Translations under genes and position numbers: made by a program
From: Bacillota bacterium
GTDB lineage: Bacteria > Bacillota > Clostridia > Lachnospirales > Anaerotignaceae
Length of the DNA stretch: 16,322 nucleotides
Direction of reading: 5' to 3'
NCBI GenBank assembly: GCA_023413275.1
Contig: JAEZPX010000168.1
Location: 1 to 16,322 of the forward strand
The notes under the pieces: model-generated
The model's database searches: none
What the model saw: only the letters and a program-made list of their open reading frames with translations
Told to the model about the DNA's origin: nothing
Shown here: positions 1 through 7,195 of the stretch, one piece after another
Position numbering within the stretch: the stretch's first letter is position 1
How the letters are laid out: each line of letters begins with the position of its first letter

Positions 1-86
1 TTTTCCATGAAAAACACCCCATCTGGAAGTTTTTTCGTATATAAAATGTCTTTTTCTCATGGACTATTCCCTTAAAACCGAAAAAA

Positions 87-105
87 TGGTATAGTATGGT
101 ATAGA
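87..105 (+). promoter_or_regulatory. Duplicated extended -10 promoter element upstream of deoD
   Basis: Two near-identical copies of ATGGTATAG lie in tandem. Each contains an extended -10 (TGGTATAGT at 87-95 and TGGTATAGA at 97-105). No good -35 hexamer sits 16-18 bases upstream of either. They are 55-70 bases before the deoD start and are the best promoter candidate for it. This rests on sequence pattern only. Confidence 0.4.
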
Positions 106-159
106 AATAGAATAAAAAGTAAAACTGTATTCTATAGAGAACAAAGGAGGTAATTTCTT

Positions 160-879
160 ATGGCAACACCACATATTTCAGCAGAAAAAGGGGAGTTTGC
201 AAAAACCGTGTTGATGCCCGGTGATCCCTTACGGGCAAAATTTATCGCCGAAACATTTTTGCAGGACGCCGTTTTAGTCAATAATGTCAGAGGTATTCAA
301 GGCTACACAGGCACATATAAGGGAACGAGGGTCTCCGTTATGGCCAGCGGCATGGGCATGCCCTCCATGGGGATTTACAGCTATGAGCTGTTCTCCTTCT
401 ATGATGTGGAAAATATCATTCGTATCGGTTCTGCAGGGGCTTTCAATGATAAGCTTCAACTGAGAGACATTGTAGCCGGCATGGGCGCAAGCACCACCTC
501 TAATTTTGGTGCACAGTATGAAATTGCAGGAACCCTCTGTAATCTGGCAGATTATGAACTGTTGACTGCAGCTGTGGATTCTGCAAAAGAATTGGGGCAG
601 GACCTAAAAGTAGGCAACATTTTGTCCTCTGATACTTTCTATGATGACCGTCCAAACAACATGGAAAATTGGACAAAAATGGGCATTCTTTGCGTAGAAA
701 TGGAAGCTGCGGCTTTATACATGAATGCAGCCAGATTGGGCAAAAGAGCTTTAGCCCTTTTAACCATTTCGGACAAACCACTTACAGGAGAAGAAACCAC
801 TGCTGAGGAGAGACAGAACACCTTCACTCAGATGATGGAGATTGCCTTAGAAACCGCAATTAAAATGGATAAAAAATAA
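160..879 (+). CDS. deoD: Purine nucleoside phosphorylase, DeoD type
   Basis: DeoD reversibly phosphorolyses purine (deoxy)ribonucleosides to the free base and (deoxy)ribose-1-phosphate, feeding purine salvage in the cytoplasm. The 239 aa length is normal for the hexameric bacterial type. Residues corresponding to the E. coli active site are visible: His5 (its partner-subunit His), the phosphate-site Gly21 and Arg25 in PGDPLRAK, the IRIGSAGAF strand, the VEMEAAAL nucleoside-binding segment, and Asp205 in TISDKPL, the general acid that permits 6-aminopurines such as adenosine. The start is fixed by AAAGGAGG about 9 bases upstream. The gene is followed by a 12-bp hairpin (894-920) and the rRNA methyltransferase, so it may be co-transcribed with it. 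No nucleoside kinase or deoB neighbour is present, so this is not a full deo operon. Confidence 0.96.
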   Translation: MATPHISAEKGEFAKTVLMPGDPLRAKFIAETFLQDAVLVNNVRGIQGYTGTYKGTRVSVMASGMGMPSMGIYSYELFSFYDVENIIRIGSAGAFNDKLQLRDIVAGMGASTTSNFGAQYEIAGTLCNLADYELLTAAVDSAKELGQDLKVGNILSSDTFYDDRPNNMENWTKMGILCVEMEAAALYMNAARLGKRALALLTISDKPLTGEETTAEERQNTFTQMMEIALETAIKMDKK

Positions 880-893
880 TTGTAATGTCACAA

Positions 894-920
894 GGGGGTA
901 TCGAAACTTTCGGTACCCCT
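894..920 (+). other. Strong hairpin between deoD and the rRNA methyltransferase
   Basis: GGGGTATCGAA (895-905) pairs with TTCGGTACCCC (909-919) through one U-G wobble and leaves a 3-base loop; an outer G-U pair can extend the stem. The following T-rich stretch (TTATTCTTTTT) starts only several bases later. It could be a leaky terminator or a processing or stabilising stem. It lies 26 bases before the AGGAGG of the next gene. Confidence 0.55.
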
Positions 921-958
921 GCTTATTCTTTTTACCCCACACTACAGGAGGATTTTAT

Positions 959-2161
959 ATGGAATTACCCATTGTCACCCTAAAAAAGGGTGAAGGCCGC
1001 ATGTTAAAGGCAGGCGGGCTTTGGATTTATGATAACGAAATTGCCCAAACCGATGAAGGAATTGTCAACGGTCAGCTGGTATCTGTCTTGGACTTTGACG
1101 GCTATCCTTTGGGCACAGGGTTTTACAACAATCATTCTAAAATTACAATCCGGATAATGACACGGGATAAAAACACCGTAATTGATGAGAATTTTCTTCG
1201 TAACCGTGTGGAAGCCGCTTGGGCTTACCGCAAGAAAACCGTTGACACCTCCTCATGCCGCCTTATTTTTGGTGAGGCAGACTTTTTGCCCGGCCTAATT
1301 GTTGATAAATTCTCTGATGTGCTGGTGGTACAATCCTTAGCCTTAGGCATTGATAAAATGAAGGCTGATATTTTAAATTTTTTGGTGGAGACACTGGAAA
1401 GAGACGGCATTTCCATTCGGGGTATTTATGAAAGAAGTGATGCAAAGGTTCGTCAACAAGAAGGCATGGAACGGACAAAAGGATTCTTAAGCCAACCCTT
1501 TGATACAAAAGTAGAAATTATTGAGAACGGTGTAAAATACATGGTTGATGTAGAGGATGGACAAAAAACAGGATTTTTTCTTGCCCAAAAATATAATCGT
1601 GCTTCCATTCACAAGCTTTGCCAAGGGGCTGATGTATTAGATTGCTTTACCCACACAGGCTCCTTCGCTTTAAATGCGGGCATTGCAGGCGCCAAAAATG
1701 TTTTGGGCATTGATGCCTCTCAGCTTGCCGTTGACCAAGCCGCTGAGAATGCCAAGTTAAACGGCTTGGAAAGCGTGGTTCATTTTCAATGCGAGGACGT
1801 TTTTGAGCTTCTCCCCCGTTTAGAAAAGGAAGGCAAGAAATTTGATGTCATTATTCTTGACCCTCCCGCTTTTACAAAATCCAGAAACTCCATAAAAAAT
1901 GCAATCAAAGGCTACCGTGAAATTAACTTACGGGCAATGAAATTTGTGAAAGACGGGGGATTCTTAGCAACCTGTTCCTGTTCCCACTTCATGACCCCCG
2001 AATTATTCACACAAACTATAGGACAAGCCGCAAAAAATGTGCATAAGCGCCTTCGACAGGTGGAATGTCGCACCCAGTCTCCCGATCACCCCATTCTTTG
2101 GGCTGCCGATGAGTCCTATTATCTAAAGTTTTATATCTTTCAGGTGTGCCAAAATCCCTGA
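959..2161 (+). CDS. rlmI: Class I SAM-dependent rRNA (cytosine-C5) methyltransferase, RlmI family
   Basis: The 400 aa protein matches the RlmI/RlmK-like family, whose E. coli member (396 aa) makes m5C1962 in 23S rRNA. An N-terminal PUA RNA-binding region spans about residues 1-75 (KKGEGRMLKAGGLWIYDNEI). A central region carries the family signature GQKTGFFLAQKYNR. The Rossmann methyltransferase domain has motif I LDCFTHTGSFALNAG, an acidic motif II (LGIDAS), the catalytic-loop motif ILDPPAFTKS, and a late CSCSHF motif holding the candidate catalytic cysteine. The ATG is set by AGGAGG 7 bases upstream. Transcription probably ends at the strong terminator at 2177-2233. The exact target base in this organism is inferred from the family and not shown by the sequence. 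Confidence 0.9.
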   Translation: MELPIVTLKKGEGRMLKAGGLWIYDNEIAQTDEGIVNGQLVSVLDFDGYPLGTGFYNNHSKITIRIMTRDKNTVIDENFLRNRVEAAWAYRKKTVDTSSCRLIFGEADFLPGLIVDKFSDVLVVQSLALGIDKMKADILNFLVETLERDGISIRGIYERSDAKVRQQEGMERTKGFLSQPFDTKVEIIENGVKYMVDVEDGQKTGFFLAQKYNRASIHKLCQGADVLDCFTHTGSFALNAGIAGAKNVLGIDASQLAVDQAAENAKLNGLESVVHFQCEDVFELLPRLEKEGKKFDVIILDPPAFTKSRNSIKNAIKGYREINLRAMKFVKDGGFLATCSCSHFMTPELFTQTIGQAAKNVHKRLRQVECRTQSPDHPILWAADESYYLKFYIFQVCQNP

Positions 2162-2176
2162 TTTTCTCCAACTACG

Positions 2177-2233
2177 AAGAACAGGCAATGATGATAGCCC
2201 ATACCGCTATCATCATTGCCTGTTCTTTTTTTT
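2177..2233 (+). terminator. Very strong intrinsic terminator after the rRNA methyltransferase
   Basis: A perfect stem of 20 bp (2179-2198 with 2206-2225), extendable by two A-T pairs, encloses a 7-base loop and is followed by eight T residues (2226-2233). It begins 16 bases after the stop codon. The long perfect inverted repeat can form on both strands, but the T tract supports + strand use. Confidence 0.93.
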
Positions 2234-2249
2234 GAGGGGAGGTATATCT

Positions 2250-2303
2250 ATGTCAATATATTTGAAAAGCCGGAAAGGCTTGTTTGCAATTTCATATACA
2301 TAG
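2250..2303 (+). CDS. Possible 17-codon micro-ORF with a strong ribosome binding site
   Basis: GAGGGGAGG lies about 8 bases before an ATG that opens a frame of 17 codons (MSIYLKSRKGLFAISYT) ending in TAG. The predicted peptide is basic with a hydrophobic tail. It sits directly after the methyltransferase terminator, and I see no clear promoter of its own. It may be a small peptide, the stub of a decayed gene, or chance. I do not recognise it. Confidence 0.22.
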   Translation: MSIYLKSRKGLFAISYT

Positions 2304-2393
2304 GATATCAAATCTTTTTGAAGAAACAATGGACAAAAACCGTCATTTCCTTTAAGAATTGCCGAATAGAATCTTAACGAAAGAACTTTATTT

Positions 2394-2438
2394 AAAAAAG
2401 CCCATACTGCAAGGCTAATCCTGCAGTATAGGCTTTTT
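2394..2438 (-). terminator. Intrinsic terminator of gltX
   Basis: Stem arms 2395-2411 and 2422-2438 pair with one mismatch (C2403/A2430) around a 10-base loop. Both sides have A/T runs, so on the minus strand the stem ends in TTTTTT. It lies 48 bases past the gltX stop and could also stop weak readthrough on the + strand. Confidence 0.85.
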
Positions 2439-2485
2439 ATTTTATAAGAATCTTAGCGCAATAATTTTTCTAACACCAAAATCTC

Positions 2486-3934
2486 TTAATTGCTTAAAAG
2501 AGCAATGCCCTTTTCCAAACGGTGAAGGGTTTCTTCCTTGCCCAAAATGTCTGCCAATTCGATGGCACCGCCGGGGGAAGTAGGCTCACCTGACAAAGCT
2601 GTTCTTACAGGCCACAATAACTGACCATTTTTAATTCCCATCTCTCCAACCAATGCAATCAAGCTGTCATGAATTGTTGTCTCGCTCCATTCCTCCAATT
2701 CCTTCAAAACAGGAATCGCAGCCTTTAAGCTGGCCAATGCAATGACGTCATCGGTTTTCATTTTCTTATGGGTATACAGTTCTGTTCCATACACAGGCAA
2801 TTCCTTAAAAAAGGCAACCAGAGCAGGAATATCGTTCAGGGTTTCCAAACGTTTTTGCAAAAGTACGGCTATTTTCTTGCCATCCAACTGTGTCTCCCCC
2901 AGAGCTTCCTTAAGCTTTGGCTCAGCCAGTGCGTAGAATTTTTCAAATTCCATAGCCTTCATATACTCGCCATTCATCCATGTTAATTTTTTGATATCAA
3001 AAATTGCCGGAGATTTGCTTAATCCCCCAATATCAAATTTTTCCTCAAGCTCTTGCAATGTGAAAATCTCGGTATTATCAGAAGGGCTCCAGCCTAATAA
3101 AGCAATATAATTTACAATCGCCTCTACCAAATAACCCTCTCTCACCAAATCTTCAAAGGATTTATCCCCATGACGCTTAGAAAGCTTATGGTGGGCATCC
3201 CGCATAACAGCAGGCAAATGCACGTAAACCGGCGCATCCCATCCAAAGGCTTGATACAGTAGATTGTACTTCGGTGTAGAGGATAAATACTCGCTGCCTC
3301 TTACCACATGGGTAATTTTCATTAAGTGGTCATCTACCACGTTGGCAAAGTTATAAGTTGGAAAACCATCTGCCTTCATCAAAATTTGGTCATCCAGCTC
3401 TTTATTTTCCACAGTGATTTCGCCATAAACCATATCCTGAAAGGTAGTTGTTCCCTCTTCCGGCATTTTTTGACGGATAACAAAGGGTTCACCCGCATTT
3501 AGCTTCCCCTGTACTTCTTCCTTGGTTAAATGGAAACAATGGCGGTCATACTTGGCAAACGCCGCCCCATCTCCATTGTTTTCTTTCAAGGCCTCCAAAC
3601 GTTCTTTGGTGCAGAAGCAATAATACGCCTCTCCCTTTTCCACCAATTCCTTGGCATAATCCATATACATGCCCATACGTTCGCTCTGTATATAAGGACC
3701 AAATTCACCACCAACATCAGGACCTTCATCATGATGCAATCCTGTCATTTTCAATGTATTATATATAATATCTGTGGCGCCTTCTACCAAACGTCCCTGG
3801 TCTGTATCTTCAATACGGAGAATGAATTTCCCCCCTTGAGACTTCGCAATCAAATATTCATATAACGCCGTACGCAAATTACCAATATGCATATATCCCG
3901 TTGGACTGGGCGCAAACCTTGTTCTGATTTCCAT
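2486..3934 (-). CDS. gltX: Glutamyl-tRNA synthetase
   Basis: This class I aminoacyl-tRNA synthetase charges tRNA-Glu (often also tRNA-Gln in Bacillota lacking GlnRS) with glutamate. The frame stays open upstream to a GTG at 3952. The ATG at 3934 is preferred because AAAGGAAG lies just before it and MEIRTRFAPSPTG is the classic N-terminus; this gives 482 aa. The HIGH motif is HIGN at residues 16-19. A complete zinc-type site follows (Cys106 and Cys108 in CFC; Cys133 and His135 in YDRHCFH). The KMSKS loop is KLSKR at about 250-254. The C-terminal third is the helical anticodon-binding region, ending near SPGGAIELADILGKEETLHRLEKGI. It is a single gene with its own promoter and terminator, and I see no T-box leader upstream. 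Confidence 0.97.
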   Translation of the reverse strand: MEIRTRFAPSPTGYMHIGNLRTALYEYLIAKSQGGKFILRIEDTDQGRLVEGATDIIYNTLKMTGLHHDEGPDVGGEFGPYIQSERMGMYMDYAKELVEKGEAYYCFCTKERLEALKENNGDGAAFAKYDRHCFHLTKEEVQGKLNAGEPFVIRQKMPEEGTTTFQDMVYGEITVENKELDDQILMKADGFPTYNFANVVDDHLMKITHVVRGSEYLSSTPKYNLLYQAFGWDAPVYVHLPAVMRDAHHKLSKRHGDKSFEDLVREGYLVEAIVNYIALLGWSPSDNTEIFTLQELEEKFDIGGLSKSPAIFDIKKLTWMNGEYMKAMEFEKFYALAEPKLKEALGETQLDGKKIAVLLQKRLETLNDIPALVAFFKELPVYGTELYTHKKMKTDDVIALASLKAAIPVLKELEEWSETTIHDSLIALVGEMGIKNGQLLWPVRTALSGEPTSPGGAIELADILGKEETLHRLEKGIALLSN

Positions 3935-3970
3935 TATAATACTTCCTTTCACAAATTAATCCTGCAGGCT

Positions 3971-3998
3971 TTTATAACTCATTCTAGTTTATACGCAA
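3971..3998 (-). promoter_or_regulatory. Candidate gltX promoter
   Basis: On the minus strand TTGCGT (3998-3993) is followed after 16 bases by TATAAA (3976-3971), 36 bases before the gltX ATG. A second possible pair just upstream (TTTACA to TATAAA) has a spacer of only 15. The latter -35 sits within a 6-bp inverted repeat, CCGCTG-N14-CAGCGG (4005-4030). The rest of the gap to the cstA terminator shows nothing clear. Confidence 0.4.
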
Positions 3999-4136
3999 AC
4001 CTGTCCGCTGTAAAGCCCTTTTTCCAGCGGGTTTGGTGTCACTCTTTCAAAATATTTCACAGTAGGTTTTCCGATTTCCGTTGGACATTCTTTCTATTAT
4101 AAACACCTTATTATTCAGCTATTTTTTATATAATTG

Positions 4137-4183
4137 AAAAGCCCCATTGCAATGCAAAACTTTTGCACGCAATGGAGCCTTTT
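4137..4183 (-). terminator. Terminator downstream of cstA
   Basis: A long imperfect hairpin pairs AAAAG...CCATTGC (4137-4150) with GCAATGG...CTTTT (4169-4183), with an inner TGCAAAA/TTTTGCA stem. On the minus strand it ends in a short TTTT tract. It lies 82 bases past the cstA stop. The stem is strong but the T tract is short. Confidence 0.75.
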
Positions 4184-4264
4184 ATCCTTTGTATTGTTCT
4201 TATTTAACCTTGTCAGCCCCATAGGATAATAACACCTATAATTGGAACTCTTCGTAAAAATTAA

Positions 4265-5698
4265 TTAGATGCTTGCAGTAGTATCTTGCTCAGCTATATA
4301 TTCTTTATTCATGATTTTTACTATAAATAGAATGAAGCAAAGGGCTGCAAAAATAATCCCTGCAGGATAGGAGATGGCTGCGCTTAACTGAAAGCCTTCA
4401 GGTGCCATCAAAATATAGGTACAACTTACAGCTGACATAAATGTTGCAGGGATTACTGCAACCCAAGGCAAAATTTTATTCTTACGCAAGTATGCCGCCG
4501 CTGCCCAAAGAGCAATCAAAGCTAATGTTTGGTTACTCCAAGAGAAATATCTCCAGATAATTGTGATGTCTACCTGAGAAAGTAATGCACCAACTGCTAA
4601 CAATGGAACAGTAACAGTAAGTCTTGGTTTGATTTTTTTCTGATCAATTTTGAACCAGTCAGCAATAACCAAACGAGCACTTCTAAATGCGGTATCACCT
4701 GAAGAAATAGGACAAGCGATAACGCCAACCATTGCAATCACTGCACCGATGGGGCCAAGAAGGGTATTACAAATTTCATAAACAACGCCACCCTGTCCGC
4801 CAAGTCTTGAAATTGCTTCTGCCAAGCCGCCTGTGCTTTGATAAAAGGCAACGCCTGCTGCAGCCCAAATCAGAGCAATGACACCTTCGCAAACCATTGC
4901 ACCATAGAAAATTTTTCTGCCGTCTTTTTCACTCTTCATGCAACGTGCCATCAGAGGGGACTGGGTTGCATGGAAACCGGAAATAGCACCACAAGCAACG
5001 GTAATAAACATGAAAGGCCAAATCGCCTGTCCCTTAGGGTGAAGGTTGCTAAATGTAATTTCAGGGATGGTATAACCTTGCATTACAATTCCACTGGCTA
5101 CACCAAGAGCCATAACAATCAAACAAATACCAAAAATGGGATATATTTTACCAATTAATTTATCAATAGGTACTAAAGTCGCCAAGAAATAATACGCAAT
5201 TACTACAATTAGCCAGAATTTTGCATCAAAAGTTTCCGGAGTTAGCATCGCCAAAAGAGCAGAGGGGCCTGTCGCAAAAACAGTACCAACCAAAACCAGC
5301 AATATAACTGAGAAAATACGCATTACGGTTTTCATAAAAGGCCCAAGATAAATGCCTACAATTTCGGAAATACTGGTACCTTTATGTCGCATGGAAATCA
5401 TACCAGAAAGATAATCATGCACACCACCGGCAAAAATTGTACCAAAGGTAATCCATAAAAATACAGATGGTCCCCACAATGCACCTGCAATTGCGCCATA
5501 AATGGGACCTAGCCCCGCAATATTTAATAACTGAATCAAAAAAATCTTACCGTTGCCCATTACTACGTAGTCTGTTCCATCTGCCATAGCGACAGCAGGG
5601 GTCTCTCTGTCGTCAGGCTTAAAGGTTCTTTCAATGAAAGCACCATATACCACATAACCTACGATAAGAATTGCAAGACATACGAAGAAACTAATCAT
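4265..5698 (-). CDS. cstA: CstA/BtsT-family peptide or pyruvate transporter (carbon starvation protein)
   Basis: An integral membrane protein of 477 aa with about 12 or more hydrophobic segments. The family signature is clear: RETPAVAMADGTDYV near residues 32-46, LLNIAGLGPIYGAIAGALWGP at about 57-77, and GGVHDYLSGMISMRHKGTSISEIVG. The family contains E. coli CstA (peptides, pyruvate) and BtsT (a pyruvate/H+ symporter). This protein is much shorter than the roughly 700 aa enterobacterial forms and lacks their C-terminal extension, which I believe is usual for clostridial members. The ribosome site GAGGAAGGGA precedes the ATG; a 2-codon ATG-TTA-TGA overlaps the start. The divergence of substrates within the family means pyruvate is an inference from the adjacent BtsS-like kinase. 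The gene is separated from the kinase pair by a terminator and about 630 bp, so it is regulated on its own promoter. Confidence 0.93.
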   Translation of the reverse strand: MISFFVCLAILIVGYVVYGAFIERTFKPDDRETPAVAMADGTDYVVMGNGKIFLIQLLNIAGLGPIYGAIAGALWGPSVFLWITFGTIFAGGVHDYLSGMISMRHKGTSISEIVGIYLGPFMKTVMRIFSVILLVLVGTVFATGPSALLAMLTPETFDAKFWLIVVIAYYFLATLVPIDKLIGKIYPIFGICLIVMALGVASGIVMQGYTIPEITFSNLHPKGQAIWPFMFITVACGAISGFHATQSPLMARCMKSEKDGRKIFYGAMVCEGVIALIWAAAGVAFYQSTGGLAEAISRLGGQGGVVYEICNTLLGPIGAVIAMVGVIACPISSGDTAFRSARLVIADWFKIDQKKIKPRLTVTVPLLAVGALLSQVDITIIWRYFSWSNQTLALIALWAAAAYLRKNKILPWVAVIPATFMSAVSCTYILMAPEGFQLSAAISYPAGIIFAALCFILFIVKIMNKEYIAEQDTTASI

Positions 5699-5734
5699 AA
5701 CATTCCCTTCCTCTCATTTAGAAATATGTATTTT

Positions 5735-5790
5735 ATAAGTTCTACTGCTCATGGTGAGCAGGACTTATGCCGTCTGAATTCCCCAGACAG
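5735..5790 (-). promoter_or_regulatory. Tandem hairpins in the cstA leader
   Basis: Read on the minus strand, the first stem is CTGTCTG/CAGACGG (5790-5784 with 5776-5770, one G-U) around a 7-base GGGAATT loop. One base later comes a second stem: outer ATAAGT/ACTTAT (5768-5763 with 5740-5735) and inner CTGCTCA/TGAGCAG (5761-5755 with 5751-5745) with a CCA loop. No T tract follows, so this is not an ordinary terminator. It lies 37 bases upstream of the cstA ATG, outside the ribosome site. The function is unknown; post-transcriptional control or mRNA stability is plausible. I could not match it to a known riboswitch. Confidence 0.55.
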
Positions 5791-5870
5791 CACAAATGTC
5801 ACATCCCTTAAGAAATCTGTTTCCAAGCTTGATAAAGTTGTTTTCTGAAACACCTACAAAATACAGCGGA

Positions 5871-5906
5871 TAAAATCTTTATTGTTCCGTTCAAGATTTT
5901 ATATCA
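5871..5906 (-). promoter_or_regulatory. Candidate cstA promoter with overlapping inverted repeat
   Basis: On the minus strand an extended -10, TGATATAAA (5906-5898), has no good -35. A perfect 9-bp inverted repeat, TAAAATCTT (5871-5879) and AAGATTTTA (5893-5901), with 13 bases between, overlaps it. Arm centres are 22 bp apart, two helical turns, as expected for a dimeric regulator, though an AT-rich repeat may be chance. Use of this promoter would give a leader of about 190 bases containing the tandem hairpins. Confidence 0.35.
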
Positions 5907-6334
5907 AAATCCAGCAATAAAAATTTATCATTTGAATAGTTCAAAAATATATCTATTGAGAATAACTACAAATCCCAATACCACCGCAATATCACAACTT
6001 TGTCTATACCCTGTCACACATTTCTTAAGAAATATGATGCTAAGGAAAGGATATCTCATTTTTAAGTTTTTGTACTGTTTTCTGTTGTCACTGGTTAATA
6101 ATCAAGCATAAAAAGCAGAATCGGCTGTGCAAAATGCATTTCATTTTAATGTAATTTTAACGCTTATTTAAAATCTAGTATAAAAAACACAACATTTCCA
6201 ATTTCTCTTGCATCTTTTCGTCGGGTAATATAACAGAAACCTATGGGGTTTGGTTCAATCAGTCACCCTTATTTTGTTTATTTCTTCTCAAACAAAGGTA
6301 AGCTGCAGCATTCAATTTTACCTTTTCACCCCAG
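5907..6334 (-). other. Long gene-free region upstream of cstA
   Basis: Together with the leader this makes about 630 bases between the regulator terminator and cstA with no convincing gene. It is AT-rich. It holds a TTTCTTAAGAAA palindrome (6022-6033) and a TATACT (6181-6176, minus) with no proper -35. I looked for paired LytTR-type direct repeats and for the ACC-type repeat described for BtsR and found no clear pair on either strand. A 43-codon frame on the minus strand (6059-5928) has no ribosome binding site. The length suggests regulatory DNA. Confidence 0.5.
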
Positions 6335-6373
6335 AAAAAAAAGGGCTTTCTTTTTAAAGAAAAGCTCTTTTTT
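6335..6373 (-). terminator. Intrinsic terminator after the LytTR regulator
   Basis: A/T-flanked stem GGGCTTTC.../...AAAGCTC (6343-6350 with 6359-6367, one wobble and one bulge) with A8 on the + strand, which is T8 after the stem when read on the minus strand. It lies about 80 bases beyond the regulator stop and separates the kinase/regulator transcript from cstA. Confidence 0.8.
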
Positions 6374-6454
6374 CTATGCCTTATATATCTTATTACGATT
6401 TTAAAGTAAGTAAACCCAAGGGACCCTAAAGTCCGCCTCCAACCTTTTCCACCG

Positions 6455-7195
6455 CTACATACTGAAACGTCGTTTTAACTCTTTTATCTGATTTCTGCCT
6501 ACCGTCAAAATCTCCTTTTCATAACCCTGCATCTTCACACAAGTCGTATTATTAAACCAAGGATATATTTCTATTACATACTCTAAATTAATCAAATAGC
6601 TTTTATGAATGCGGAAAAATCCACTTTCCCTCAGCCGTTCCTCAAAGGAATTCATGGAGCAAGATGCTGTATAAGACTTTCCCTTAGCATGCACAATGCA
6701 TGCCCGTTTCCCCGTTTCAATGTAAACAATATCAGCAATATCCAATAAAATCATCTTCTTGTCGCTGTTGATGGAAATCTTTGAAATGGCTCTTTTCTCA
6801 TCTTCCCTTAGAGATGTCTTCTCATTGGTTTCCTGCCTACGCTTTTTTAAGAACCGCTGTATCGTTTGCTCAATTCTTTTAGGATCAAAGGGCTTTAAAA
6901 TATAGTTTAATGCATCAATATCAAAGGCCTTCTCTGCATAACTGTTATATGCAGTGGCAAACACAATTTCAACCTGAGGAAGAGCCTTTTTAGCCATGGC
7001 AGCCAAAGTAGTCCCATCCATATCTCCTAAATTAATGTCCATAAAAATCAAGTCAAAGTCTTCTTTCAAAAATAACTCCATTGCCTCAGAACCAGAGCTG
7101 GCCTCCATGATTTCCCCATCCTCCAGACAGTCTAAAATCAAATGCCGCAATTCACTTCTGGATGGCCTTTCGTCATCTACAATTGCTATTTTCAT
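6455..7195 (-). CDS. LytTR-family response regulator (BtsR/LytR-like)
   Basis: 246 aa. The receiver domain spans about residues 1-120, with the acidic pair Asp7-Asp8, phospho-acceptor Asp53 (DLIFMDINL) and the conserved Lys in YILKPFD. A LytTR DNA-binding domain (about 140-243) carries the usual IVYIETGKRACIVHA, FFRIHKSYLINL and VGRNQIKELKRRF blocks. The ATG overlaps the kinase stop in ATGA, a 4-base overlap that implies translational coupling and confirms the pair as one system. By family, phosphorylation should drive dimeric binding to paired direct repeats upstream of a target; the nearby cstA is the obvious candidate. It is closer to the BtsR/LytR group than to the AgrA type, since it accompanies a LytS-type kinase. 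Confidence 0.94.
   Translation of the reverse strand: MKIAIVDDERPSRSELRHLILDCLEDGEIMEASSGSEAMELFLKEDFDLIFMDINLGDMDGTTLAAMAKKALPQVEIVFATAYNSYAEKAFDIDALNYILKPFDPKRIEQTIQRFLKKRRQETNEKTSLREDEKRAISKISINSDKKMILLDIADIVYIETGKRACIVHAKGKSYTASCSMNSFEERLRESGFFRIHKSYLINLEYVIEIYPWFNNTTCVKMQGYEKEILTVGRNQIKELKRRFSM

Noticed and set aside
3935..3952. GTG start giving gltX six extra residues
   Set aside because: The extension covers the AAAGGAAG ribosome site of the ATG at 3934, and the protein normally begins at MEIRTRFAPSPTG.
3935..4136. T-box leader for gltX
   Set aside because: No AGGGTGGNACCGCG-type core or terminator/antiterminator pair is present; only a short inverted repeat at 4005-4030.
5928..6059. 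43-codon open frame on the minus strand upstream of cstA, with a hydrophobic middle
   Set aside because: No ribosome binding site before its ATG, no recognisable family, and it spans sequence that otherwise looks like AT-rich noncoding DNA.
6061..6120. AgrA/LytTR-style repeats (ACTG/CAGT pairs) upstream of cstA
   Set aside because: The two similar motifs are about 16 bases apart, not the two-turn spacing expected, and they match the consensus poorly.
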